Positions 1 to 10,635 of a stretch of 64,000 nucleotides of DNA are shown in pieces. The position numbers and the translations under genes are program-made. Each line of letters begins with the position of its first letter. Position 1 is the first letter of the stretch. The stretch covers positions 16,324,650-16,388,649 of the forward strand of contig NC_134026.1 in NCBI RefSeq assembly GCF_964204645.1, in the 5' to 3' direction. The notes beneath the pieces are model-generated. The model was not told where the DNA came from and ran no database searches. It was given only the letters and a program-made list of their open reading frames with translations. This stretch comes from Tubulanus polymorphus. Its lineage: Eukaryota; Nemertea; Palaeonemertea; Tubulaniformes; Tubulanidae.

Positions 1-52
1 ACTGAGGTTTCAATATAAATTTAAAAAAAAAAAATATGATTTTACATATTTT

Positions 53-369
53 CTTATTCGAAATCTGTTTCATGGTGCCCTTTTTCATTCTTACCTTTGT
101 ATATGAAATAGAAATCACCGGAACATAATTCTTCTAAATCTGTCCTAATATGTTCTGAATCTATATGTATTTCCTTTTAATCCTTCATATTCTAAGTGGA
201 TAACTAATTTACTACCATATCTATTAGTAACTGTATCAATATTTGTAATTAGATATTTCTTATGAATTATTAATTCTGTTAACTTCCTAAATTTATAATC
301 TACAGATTTGACGTTTGAAGTATCTTTTATTCTATTTAAGAATTCACAGTGTACTTGTTTACTCTCCAT
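53..369 (-). pseudogene. Broken copy of the Polinton 113-residue accessory gene
   Basis: This minus-strand remnant matches the intact gene at 27624-27965 almost throughout, from the MESKQVH start (367-369) to the stop at 53-55. About 30 bases are missing near position 147 (present at about 27713-27742 in the intact copy), which shifts the frame, so only 74 residues remain open from the ATG. Just upstream of the ATG the sequence switches to that found upstream of the polymerase gene (compare 32026-32060), so DNA between the two genes, including the whole polymerase, has been lost. It belongs to a decayed second Polinton copy that continues into the terminal palindrome at 430-576. Similarity was judged by eye. 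Confidence 0.8.
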
Positions 370-429
370 TTTAATAACATCTTTTTTTATTAAAATAAAT
401 TTTAGAAGTTATTAGATTAATATTTTAAG

Positions 430-576
430 AGTAATAGGGGTTTAGTTGTTCTAGATTAAAGGTTGAGAGGGCAAGTTCATAAAAAATGAAAAATAAATTT
501 GAGTGTGCGAGAATATATTTTTTTTATGAACTCGACCTCTCGACCTTTGATCTAGAACAACTAAACCCCTATTACT
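430..576. repeat. Terminal palindrome of the fragmentary Polinton
   Basis: The inner arm starts AGTAATAGGGGTTTAG at 430 and runs about 54 bases. The outer arm is its inverted copy, ending CTAAACCCCTATTACT at 576. The AT-rich spacer is about 40 bases. The arms agree closely with each other, yet after the first 11 bases they differ from the arms of the intact element (32091-32494). Confidence 0.75.
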
Positions 577-790
577 AACTTCTCTTTCAACTGATTTTAT
601 TTCACCGTCCCAGGTTAGATTTCTGTCAATAAGAACTCCTAGAAAATATGTGACATTAACTTGTTCAATCTCTATGTTATTAATTGATATTCCCAAGTTA
701 TGTTCCAAGAGATGACTGACTGAACACCATAAATGACGTCTTCTTTACATTTTTAATGACAACTTGTTTGTTTGAAACCAGGTATAGAAA
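577..790 (-). pseudogene. LINE reverse-transcriptase fragment
   Basis: The minus strand encodes a stretch typical of the region after the catalytic palm of non-LTR reverse transcriptases: a KT...MVF segment, then YFLGVLIDRNLTW followed by an acidic-to-basic helix. The frame is broken at about 710. The Polinton fragment abuts it at 576/577, consistent with insertion into an older LINE copy. Clade not determined. Confidence 0.55.
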
Positions 791-1952
791 TTTGATAATT
801 CAATGTTCACGGTTTACTGATAAACCAGTCTTCGTTACTGATACTGATTTTAGAAGGACTGCACACGTAGATTCATAATAAAAATATAAAAAGTACCAGC
901 ACTCGAATCAACAATCGAAATCGGACCGTCAAGTGCTGCCACCATGTGATACCTGACAACCAGTCTTTACATAGTCAGCTGTTGCAAAATGTTTTTTGAT
1001 AATTTTAGGACAATTATATTATAGTGATTGATAGCCTTTGCAGTGAGGTTTTATCGCATCCAACGTAGCGGTAGGATGTCATATTTAAAGGATTACGCGT
1101 GACGATGTATAGTAAGTAAAATATCGCTCATTGAAAGCTTGAAGCGTGAGATTTTCATCGCAAATGAACTAGAACATTAATCGCTCAAATATGGGTACCA
1201 GAAAATCTGGTGGAACAAAATAAATTATATCGTTTTTGATGTATTTGCTTCATCGCCGAAGGAAGCCCTAGTCACAGCCTTAATCCACAGAAAACCTCCT
1301 TACTTTTTGTACCCCTCTCCCAATCATCTGAGATAGTCTAAATAGTCTTGTAGTGTCAGGCATTGGAAGTTTCATTTATCTCCCGTCAATATTATACATC
1401 AGGTTTCACGGTATATTGCATCAATGAGATATGGCCATTGGCAGATACAATTGGTGATTCTGGAGACAGTTGCTAAAAAATAACCATCAGAAATTACATA
1501 GTGTAATGGCGAGCACTCAGTCTTCATTTAAATACCGGTACCCGTCTTCATTTAAATACCGGTACCCGATTTACCCGTACAGGGCCCGTGGGCCTCTTGT
1601 TCAAAAACCTACGTGCCTTTGTTTCCCATGGTTACTTTAAAAAATGATTTTCAACAAAGTAGGGACAGGTAAAATGGTGACATTTCCTGATAACGATGCA
1701 CGCAGAGGACCGTGTTTAGGAAGTTTTACTCACAATTAATCAAAAACTAAAACGAATACTCGAAAAAGGTAAAAAGCATATAAGACCACATATAAATGTC
1801 TGTTGATCTTGAAAATTCGAAAAATGATGATTGAAATTTGTAAGAATTTCGAAATTTTGAATGGGATAAGCAATAATTCAAGTTGAATTATCGGGAAGAC
1901 GATATCAATGTTTATAACTTCACCAGCGCACATTGTTGCATCAGATTTATAA
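791..1952. other. Stretch without recognisable genes
   Basis: No convincing gene was seen. A tandem duplication of a roughly 24-base unit (CTTCATTTAAATACCGGTAC) lies at about 1520-1570. Short open frames, including one at 1736-1933 on the minus strand, look like chance. Confidence 0.5.
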
Positions 1953-1964
1953 ATGAGTGATACC

Positions 1965-2456
1965 TTAGATGATTTAGTGAAAGGTTATAATAATTCTAAA
2001 CATAGTTCTATAAATATGAAACCTATACAAGCTAGAAAAGAAGATAATTCGGAAATAGTTTGGAATAATTTATATGGAGCATTTGTTACACATGATTTCG
2101 GTGAACCTAGATTTAAAATTGGACAGCACGTAAGAATATCTAAATATAGAAAAACATTTTATAAAGGATATACCCCTAATTTTCCTTAAGAAATATTCAA
2201 GATTAAAAAGATGATATTAACTAAACCTTTTGTTTATAAATTATAAGATTTAAAAGATGAAGAAATATTAGGTTATTTCTATGAACAAGAATTATCACTT
2301 GTACCAAATCCAGATGAAATAGAATACAAAATAGAAAAAGTATTGAAAACAAAAACTCTTAAAGGAAAAAAGTATTCTTTGGTGAAATATAAAGGATATG
2401 ATGATAAATTTAATGAATGGATTTTATCTACTAAAATTAAAAGAATAAATGAATAA
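1965..2456 (+). pseudogene. Polinton integrase remnant (C-terminal part)
   Basis: It matches 18864-19353 of the intact integrase gene, beginning inside the catalytic domain just after the DDE glutamate region and running through the C-terminal chromodomain. It is broken by an in-frame TAA at about 2187-2189 and by another stop and frame change near 2242-2250. The first ten or so codons before 1965 are unrelated, so 1963-1965 is the breakpoint. Confidence 0.85.
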
Positions 2457-2962
2457 AGATTTATTTATATTTGAACCGCATAATATGTTAGTTACTGGGG
2501 TAACAAACTGTGGTAAAACACATTTCATATTAGACTTGTTAGAAACTATTTATAAGAATCATTTTGATAATATAATATTATTCTGCCCCACTTATGAAAT
2601 GAATAAAACATATAATAGAGATATAGTTAAAATAAAAAAGTTTATCATATTAGATCCTAAAACAGTAAAAGAAAATTTAGATAATTGTATTAAAATAGCA
2701 ATTGATATTTATAATAGGATCAAATACATAATTCATTATAGATGATTGCGCAAATTTACATGATTCAAAAGTGAGAGAAAGTGAGTTATGTTATCTAGCT
2801 TTCTCTGGGAGACATTTTGGGGTAACAACATGGGTTTTAAATCAAAAATATAATTCAATTGTTAAAGATTTTAGGGTGAATGTAAGATTTCTAGTTTTAT
2901 TTTATAACATAAGATAGAAAATCTATGCAACAATCATTGGAAGAAAATCAAATTATACCTAA
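2449..2962 (+). pseudogene. Polinton packaging ATPase remnant
   Basis: It matches 19346-19863 of the intact ATPase gene. The Walker A segment GVTNCGKTHF is preserved. Small deletions and insertions at about 2630, 2717 and 2910 break the frame, so only 98 residues are open from the start. The match ends abruptly at about 2962, where candidate LTR sequence begins. It keeps the intact element's overlapping junction with the upstream integrase remnant. Confidence 0.85.
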
Positions 2963-2965
2963 TCG

Positions 2966-3640
2966 GTGTATAATTCCGATATCAAGTTGGAGCTGTACTG
3001 AACAACAACTTAAAGAGAGGCTGAAACGAGTTTTTAGAAAATATCGACGAGTTGATAAGCTCAAATCTAATTTGTTTTGTTGTTAACCGGAAGTTACTAT
3101 AGCCACCATTTCGTGTGTATTTAATAAATAAATGATACCAATAACTATTTTCAACCAATTTTATTTCTCAAATGATCTTTTAACATCTTTGACAACATAC
3201 TAATATTGGGGTGATAAATTAGTAGTTTGCATAACAGGGATGGAAGCCAGAGTTCAGGGCAGTGGCTGAAGTTAGTAAACAACCTGCGTAGATGCTTACG
3301 TCGAACATAAGACTCTGAATAGAAGATAGGTGAAAGTGACGTGAGTATCTGCGTAGGGTTACTGGTTATAGCGGCAGCCTTGAGCTCTGGTATGGCTAGG
3401 TAGTAAACAAGTAATAAACTCGTGACGTATAACATATGTAGAACATACGTCGCGAGCATGAAATAGTATAAAAAGGGAGGGTCAGCACAGTAAGAGGGTT
3501 GAGAGATTCTAGAGTGGTGGAGACGCCTAAAATACGAGCTGTAGGAAGGAATAAGAATTGTACTGGAGAATAAAGAAAGAGCTTAGACCTACGAGAAGAT
3601 TTGTTATTATTCTGGAGTCAGAGGGATATCACTAATCGGA
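2966..3640 (+). mobile_element. Possible degenerate LTR-retrotransposon end
   Basis: The stretch begins TGTATAATTCC directly at the broken edge of the ATPase remnant. It has a TATAAAAAG box at about 3470 and an AATAAAG signal at about 3571, the order expected in an LTR. A short open frame follows from about 3761. No second LTR, clear primer-binding site or pol domain was found, so this is only a suggestion. Confidence 0.25.
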
Positions 3641-3989
3641 TTAATCGGAACCAACAACGACAACACGAAGGGAGAACGCAACGGGCCCCACAACACTGGT
3701 GGAGTAGTGTAACCGACACTCCGACACGTAACCCGAAAGCAGACGACATTGCCTGCAGCGACGATGTCCGCAGTTGGCGACATCGGACATATCGATTTTA
3801 GCCTGTTCGAAAAGCTGAATTCAGGAATATCCACGGACTGGAACAGTTGCGGGATGATATGCAACTGATTCGAGCCACGGTCATCCGAATCGGGCCGCAA
3901 CATCACCCAGTCACAACCCGCAGTCTGACAGCCGTTTCATCAAACAGTTCTAGAAACATCAGTGTTTCTCTCTCTATGGATTTTTGATA

Positions 3990-4950
3990 TTTCGACGAAT
4001 TATTAATAGGTTTTTAGTTCTTCTAAAATGCTTCGCCACCTACGAAACTGGAAAAAATTCATGTGTCTGGATTGTTTATATTTAATTGAAGTTGAAAGAC
4101 GTTTTGGGATAAAGCTGGAAACATTGTTTCGACGGGTTTTGCTCGACATTGCTATTCACGATTTATAATGCGGATGGTTCCCAGTTTGAAGCTGCAACTA
4201 GGTTCAAATATTGCCTTCGTGATATTGGATTAATATCTCCTCCGGGTTGAGCCTCGACGAAAGTCTCATGGGCTTAGGAATCTGTTTATTTGAGTGGGTG
4301 GTCATATTCCGGGCCCATTTGACCCTGTAAGTATTTCCGACAACCTGTCCACATTATTTAGATGCAATTAAATATTTCAACACCTTCATTTCAATGGATT
4401 AAACGTGTGTAAAATATAGATGAAACGAAATGATATTAAAGCTAAATAATGTGTGCAATAATACAAATTCATTAATCATAAATTGTATTAAATTTAAGGA
4501 ACCTTCTCGCTATTTCTGAAAACATATGAGTTATCCAATTTGGGGGAGACACTGACAATCACAGAGCGTGCTGCGACGGCCAGTAGACTCTGCCGTGTCC
4601 CTCATGAATCCTGAATTGTAGTCAGATCCAAATCGTTCTAACTTAATACAGTTACATCGTCCTCCTGTTTGTGGCAAACGAGTCCGGAATCTACCGTACT
4701 GTCACTGGTCATTCTGCTTATCTTACTGCAGTTAGGAGCTTTTGGAAATTCGGTCGCAGATTCCGCAGTTTATCATACGCTAACTATCTTATTATTTTAT
4801 CGGTTAGCGATTTTACAGTCTGCATGAATCTAGTTCCTCCTGCACGTAAACTTCGGTCCTGTGTTTGTGATAAACTCCCTGATCGGTTGGCGAATCTACG
4901 AATATATAACGTTACTTTTCGGCTGCAATAGTTCGTGGTTAATATTAGCG
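3990..4950. other. Stretch without recognisable genes
   Basis: No domain, repeat or splice-consistent gene was recognised here. The open frames at 4671-4931 and 4784-5083 overlap on opposite strands and resemble no known family. Confidence 0.5.
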
Positions 4951-4962
4951 ATATCTCTACAA

Positions 4963-5168
4963 CGCGCGTATGGGCGACAATTCCCTTCAAAAAGACACGT
5001 TGACATGTTTTGTACGTTAAAGACATTTTCGCGCCGCGAAGACATTTTCGCGCCACGAAGTCATTTTCGCGCCGCGAAGACATTTCTGCACCGCGTAGTC
5101 ATGCGCCGAAATGTCAGTAGATGGCGCCACGTACATCTAAATTACGTCATCCTGGGAAACCCGGAAAT
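4963..5168 (+). promoter_or_regulatory. 5' module with tandem E2F-like sites (copy A)
   Basis: About 205 bases are repeated in inverted orientation at 55977-56179. Three perfect TTTTCGCGCC sites lie at 5026-5035, 5045-5054 and 5064-5073, roughly 19 bases apart, with a degenerate fourth after them. This sequence is the established E2F/DP core. The module lies about 170 bases before the HECT-gene start at 5334. Copy B lies before a different gene, an integrase. I infer a shared transposon end and promoter with cell-cycle-linked activity. Confidence 0.6.
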
Positions 5169-5857
5169 ATTCTTTCAACGTTATCATTTTAGCTGTTTCG
5201 ACGTTTCGACTACCAGTTTGCGCGATCTTCGAAAATGACGGATATTTGGGAAACCCAGAAATAGCTCACCTTATAACTGATTACGGCGCGCGTTTTACAA
5301 AATTTTCTCGTAATTCATTATTGTTTTATTGAAATGTCCGATAGACCAAGTAGACGATCATTGATACGATTGCTCCAAAATGCGGCTACAGAGCTTGAGT
5401 CGCCGACGACGACAACATCCGACTTCGCCAGTAGTGGCAGTGGCAGTGGCAGTGCCAGGGCCAGCGTCAGCGAGCCTAGCCCTACTAGGCCTAGGCCTAA
5501 TAATAGTCGAAGTGCATACTACATCGCTAGCAGTACTAGCACCAGCACTAATGATGATAGGTCTGGAATAAGACCCACTACCATGCCTGCAAACAGTAGT
5601 AGGTCTACTTCTAGTACCAGTAGTGATTCCGCAAGGGCCAGTACCAGTGGTAGTATTACTGCTGCCGCTGGTACGTCGTCTACTACAAGACAACAATTGG
5701 TATGTAATTGTAACGAGAATGTGAAAAACTTTTATTGCCATATTCACCTTGACCTAGTCTTACCTTTGCTTTAGTTTTTTATGCAGGGGCGGAGATCCCA
5801 TCAATTTCAGGAAAAATTTTAAGCCTAGGCCTATATAAACAGCCAATTAGCCTAATC

Positions 5858-5990
5858 GGCCACGCTGTGTATTTCTTCTTTGCGTGGCCTAATCAATAGG
5901 CCACACAAAGAAATACCCTACTTTCTCATCAAATTTTTTTCTGGAAAGTGACGAGGGCGGGCGAATTATTATTGCCTTAAAAAAATTGTT
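5858..5990. repeat. MITE-like repeat fragment
   Basis: The segment containing AGGCCACACAAAGAAATACC, followed by a CTGGAAAGTGACG tract, recurs at 48252-48330, where it is one end of a foldback element. It lies in the first intron of the HECT gene. Confidence 0.45.
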
Positions 5991-6880
5991 ATGATTGTTG
6001 TCCGGCCTCATTGAAAATACAAACTATCTACAGTTAGGGATGCAGATTAGAAAACAATTATCCCTTATTACCTTATTATTGCAAATATGAAATAATAAAC
6101 CTTGTTAGCGGCCAGGGTTTATTTATGTGTGATATTAAGTTAAATATCCCAAATGTGTACTGGTAATAGAAAAATACAAGATTGAATATAATGAAAAACC
6201 ATTCAATGTTTTTCTATTACACATTTATGGGATTTAAACCTAATAGCACATATGATAACAAATCCTGGGGCTATCAGAAAGCATTATTTCATGCTAGTAT
6301 TTTATTCTGAATAGCTGCCATGGCCCATTGTCCCATTTAATCTATCGAGGGTCCTTCTTAAGGTAATACGATTTTTCAATCCTTTTCATTAGGTGCACCG
6401 ACCAATATTCCAAAGAAGTGCTAGTGGCATTCCATATTCTAGAAGGACCACGCAAATGTTGGTATGTATGATATCATTTACTTCTTACTTTAGCATAGAA
6501 AATATCATCTTGAATATTAAACACTGGTTCACAATAACAAAATTTATAGGTATTTCTTGTCGGGAATTATCAATACAGGTATCTTTATGTAATTCCAAGC
6601 TATTACAAAGATGAATGTTTTCTTGTATCATTTCAGTGCCCATACAGAGGACAACGACAAAAAATGTAGTTTGTCTAAGCAACACTGAAGCTGACTGGGT
6701 GCCATCAAAACGTGAACTTTTAACGCTTACGCGATCGGACATAGGAATGAAAAAATTAGTTTTAAATTCTGAGGGCGACAAATGGCATTTTGAAGATGTC
6801 TTATACAAGTAAGAACAATTGACATAAAAAATAAAACCTTTTAACCAGAATCTCATTAGAATTGAATGCTGAGTTTATTT

Positions 6881-6990
6881 ATCCTCGCTTGCCGGGGTTT
6901 GATTACCTCCCGATGTAACAGACTTATGCATGAACTGTTGGCATGGCTTTGGTGGTGCAAAGCAACCCAACCCTGGCAATTAAGGATGAG
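6881..6990. repeat. Small foldback repeat
   Basis: Imperfect inverted ends: ATCCTCGCTTGCCGGGG at the left and CCTGGCAATTAAGGATGA at the right. A related end occurs at about 34779-34802. It lies in a HECT-gene intron. Confidence 0.4.
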
Positions 6991-7005
6991 TTAACTAGGA
7001 ATGAA

Positions 7006-7183
7006 TATAGTCAACCCCCGATATACTGCCCTCCCCTTTACCGCCACCTCCCTACCGCCAGGTTTTCTCAATGTACATCTCTATACAAATATATAGTCAA
7101 ACACCCCCGATAAACCGCCATACTCTATATACCGCCAAAATCGTTCTGCACTGATGTGGGCGGTATATCGGGGTTGACTGTAA
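7006..7183. repeat. Tc1/mariner-superfamily-like MITE
   Basis: A 178-bp element with inverted ends, AGTCAACCCCCGATATACTG at the left and the complement of GGCGGTATATCGGGGTTGAC at the right, bounded by TA. TA target and pogo/Tigger-like termini suggest the superfamily. It lies in a HECT-gene intron. Confidence 0.6.
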
Positions 7184-7865
7184 ACATGAAATATAGATAT
7201 TTTGCGTATTTTTGTCTAGGTAATTAATGTTTCATATTCATTTTTACTGCAGCGCTTTTTATAAACTCAAGGAATGTGGCGGATATGAGCTGATGGTGGC
7301 AGAACAAAATTCGAGAACACGTTTAGAAGTTATTCATGTGGGGCCTATTTCAGTGAATGAATTAAAAATGTTGGTTGGTTCGAAATTTTATGTGCGACCA
7401 ATACAAAAATCCATCGAAGATGCACACGAGTCAGATACCGAACTCCACGATGAGGGATTTATTCGATGCTTGCAGTGTGAGCTTTTGGTTGATGTGAAAT
7501 CAATTAGGTCTCATACTAAAGAATGTAATGTAAGTTCAGTCTTTATCCAATGACACAAATGATAGGTACATTACATGTACCTTAGATACTTAATAAATTT
7601 AGTTACTACTGTGCATGTATTCAAAAAAAAATTATTATAAATTTCCAGGCCAACTCCGTTCCAATTTCTGTTCCGAATCGTGACACAAACTCTGCTCCGG
7701 CTATTGTGGAGTGTATTTCGGAGAGTTCTGAAGATGAAGAGACTTCTGCTGCTCCTGCTGAATTAGTTCTAGTAGACACCAGTAACCCAGCCGAGGCTGA
7801 TGTTGAATATTCAGAGTAAGTTATAGTTACTGTTTCTAAGTGAACTGAAGAACTAAACTGAGACC

Positions 7866-7962
7866 GGTTTTATAGAATGGTATTAACTTTAACCCCAGGG
7901 GTAACTCAATTGAAAATTAATTTGAGTTAACCCTCAGGTTAAAGCTAATACCTTGACCCTAA
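7866..7962. repeat. Palindromic MITE, copy 1
   Basis: A near-perfect hairpin of about 95 bp, with arms reading GGTTTTATAGAATGGTATTA and back. The same family occurs at 9340-9437 and 10216-10311, so three copies lie within 2.4 kb of the HECT locus. Confidence 0.6.
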
Positions 7963-8149
7963 TTTTCTAATTAAGTACTCAATATTCAAATGTGAATACA
8001 TTGTATTTCATTTTAGGGTCATTAGAATTGTGAAAGAGACCGCCAATGAAATGTAAGTCATGGTATTCAATGCAATTGTCTGATGTATTCCTATCATATG
8101 TAAAAGGAATGAAAACCTCATATTCTGCAACAGTAAAACAGGGGATTAC

Positions 8150-8250
8150 CGGTATTCATTTACGTATGCATAATACCATATGCAGTAATTTTTCAAACCC
8201 CCTCCTGTACGACCCCTCCCCGAATGTATACGTAATAAATGAATGACCGC
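8150..8250. repeat. Solo end of a MITE family
   Basis: Ends in GTAATAAATGAATGACC, matching the right end of the foldback element at 52258-52432 (GTAATAAATGAATGATCC). It occupies a HECT-gene intron. Confidence 0.4.
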
Positions 8251-9339
8251 CGGTAAATTTTGGATAAAGAAAGATAATAAATCAACTATTTAACGGAAAA
8301 CAGTGATGATCCGGTCACAATTCTGAAGCACTACATAGACAAACTATAAGTGACATGGCAACAAGGTTAGATGGAGAGACCAATTATATTTCTATTTCCA
8401 ATTTTAATCTTTTCGAGGATGCCATGGATGGCATCCTTGAAGGATTTAATCCAGGGCTTGCACTAGAATTAGAATACTTTGGACAGGAGGCCAAAGATCT
8501 CGGAGGGCCTAGGCGGCAGTTCTTGGCCGAGATTACGGCTGCGATACAAGAGAAGTTATTTGATGATGATGGGGAACTTTGTGAAAGTGAACTCCATCAA
8601 CGAAACCGACATTTTTAGTGGAGTACTGCTAGGTTTGTAAAAAATATTGATTCGTTATAGAATTCAAACTTGAAATCTTAATAAAATGAAAATCACCAAC
8701 TGGACATTTCTGTTCATAATTTACAAGAATCCATTACTCCATTACAATAATGCGTGTACATGTATTTGGAAACTCATGAAGGTACAATTATCATGCCTTA
8801 AAAATTATAATACATTGGTTTATTAAGTACTAAAGAAATTTATTTACAGGACTCAGTGTACTACAAGGAGGCCCCTTAGTTACATTCATGAACCCCAATC
8901 TTCTAGATCGGATGATCGGAAACGAGACGAAGAATGATGCAGAATCTCAATTATCCGAGGGACTTAAATCAGCAGGAGTCCTAGAAGTAATTAGTCTGTG
9001 GTGCCTGGAATTTTAACTATTACATTCAGTATTTACTGGTATGAAATAAAAATCCTACATTTTTCAGTTGATGCAAGAATTTCAAGTAATACGAAAGTTA
9101 TTCTACAAGACAGCTGCACATCCTATGGCCTTCCGTAAATTGAAACATTTGCTTGAAGTTCAATTCAATCAGTGAAGAGGGTTCAAACAAAAGAAAGTCT
9201 GAAAAAAATACCTACCGTACATTCTTGAAATACTTAAGGGAAATCAGTGGTAAGTTGTAAAATCTTTCACTATTCATAAAATTACCACCATCTATGTTGT
9301 CTTTTTCACTAATGGTTACAAAATGATGTTCTGCAGGGG

Positions 9340-9437
9340 CCAGTTCTATAGACTGGTATTAACCTTAACCCGGGGCTAACTCAATTCATTTTCAATTAGC
9401 TTCTGGGTTAATACCAGTCTATAAAACCAGGCCATAC
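9340..9437. repeat. Palindromic MITE, copy 2
   Basis: A hairpin with arms around TATAGACTGGTATTAACC and its complement, in the last HECT-gene intron. Confidence 0.6.
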
Positions 9438-10215
9438 ACACTATTCGTCATACCCTGGTAGATTAACCCATGATATTGAATGAAATATATTATTTTATTA
9501 TTGCTGCAATGTTATGAATCAAAATTTTTGAAGAAATATATAATTATTTTTCAAATTTATCATGATTGTACATTCGTAAATCGTTCAATTTGACCGTAAT
9601 GAGGATAATGACTACAATTTTTTCTTTTGCAGCTGGTAGACGTTCTATTGGAGAACAAACAGTTCGCCGTTGAAGATATCTTAATGTTTACCACTGGTTC
9701 CGAGTTGGAGCCTGTATTAGGCTTTACCACTCAGCCGAAAATAAGATTCACTGATAGTACTCTTCCAACAAGTAATACTTGTGCAAATATTTTGAATTTG
9801 CCATTAAACTTAGTTGGAACGCAAGAGGAAATTTTTCAAAAATTAGACATCTGTTTTACAAGCAATTACTTCGGTATTGTCTAAGTAAAGTTCACTATTA
9901 AACTGTTGTTCTATAGAAATTACTGTGAAATCTCATTACAATGAAATTTCTTAAAATGAAATATCCTTTAGAATGAAATATCCTTTAGAATGAACCAAAA
10001 TTATTTTTGCTACCGAAAATTATTATGTTTATAGCACGTTCTGTTTAGTCACCAAGAGGTTCCAATTGATCTGATATAACAAAGTTTCTTGCCCCATGGA
10101 TTTCATTGTAACGAGTTTCCACCGTAATTTTATTCCACCTCAGGTGCAATAATCAAACTGACAATCAATTTACAAAGTATTACAGTACAATTTACGCAGT
10201 ATTATGTATGTCATT

Positions 10216-10311
10216 AATCCGGCCGGTTTTATAGACTGCTATGACTTAACCTAGGGGTTAACCTAAATATTATATTAAATTGAGTTAGTCCCTTGATTTA
10301 ACCCTTTAAGA
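10216..10311. repeat. Palindromic MITE, copy 3 (diverged)
   Basis: The left arm GGTTTTATAGACTGCTATGA is clear. The right arm has drifted and is incomplete. Confidence 0.45.
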
Positions 10312-10635
10312 CCCAAACCACTTTTTCGAGACAACGCCCAGTATGAATGTGGCCGGGAATTGGGCCTCTTTCATTTCAGAATTTAAATTCTGCGTCCCGC
10401 CCACCATACTGGTTGTTGACTCCTAAAAGTACCCACTCTGGGAACTTATTAAAGGCAGGTGGTGGGAAATGTGCCATTACACACTCACCTTTGATAAGCT
10501 TTCTAGAGTGGTCTGGGCTTTTAAGTGTTAAATTAAGTACCAGTCTAAAAAAATGATCCCTGGGGCAGATCCAGATTTGGAGTTTCACAGAATTTATTTA
10601 CAGGAGGTTAATTAAGCTAGAGACACACGAGGCAG

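Larger units (their letters stand above)
1..576 (-). mobile_element. Internally deleted Polinton end fragment
   Basis: This is the terminal piece of a second Polinton: accessory-gene remnant, terminal region, then a short palindromic end. The last base of element-like sequence is 576 (CCCCTATTACT), after which reverse-transcriptase-like sequence begins. The same motif closes the right end of the intact element at 32494. Where the fragment begins on the left is not visible; the first ~40 bases are A-rich and unassigned. Confidence 0.75.
5334..9884 (+). pseudogene. HECT-domain gene, spliced and frameshifted
   Basis: Exons inferred from GT..AG borders: 5334-5699, 6393-6461, 6637-6808, 7253-7529, 7649-7815, 8017-8052, 8304-8632, 8850-8986, 9068-9249 and 9633-9884. 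Exon 1 is rich in serine, threonine and alanine. Exon 4 ends in a CxxC...HTKEC zinc-finger-like segment. From about 8355 the HECT ubiquitin-ligase fold is recognisable: LEYFGQEAKDLGGPRRQF, then LSVLQGGPLVTFM, SEEGSN, and the C-terminal STLPTSNTCANILNLP with the conserved TC motif holding the expected catalytic cysteine. Reading all of it needs frame changes near 8348, 8571 and 9160, so it is decayed or carries assembly indels. The shared flanks at 4963 and 12878 suggest it rides in a transposon. Confidence 0.6.

Noticed and set aside
3601-3906. Overlapping 66- and 99-residue frames on both strands
   Set aside because: No domain recognised; at most remnants of the candidate LTR element's internal region.
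4671-5238. Overlapping frames on both strands before the HECT gene
   Set aside because: They cross the duplicated 5' module with E2F-like sites and show no domain or splice structure; more likely promoter and flank.
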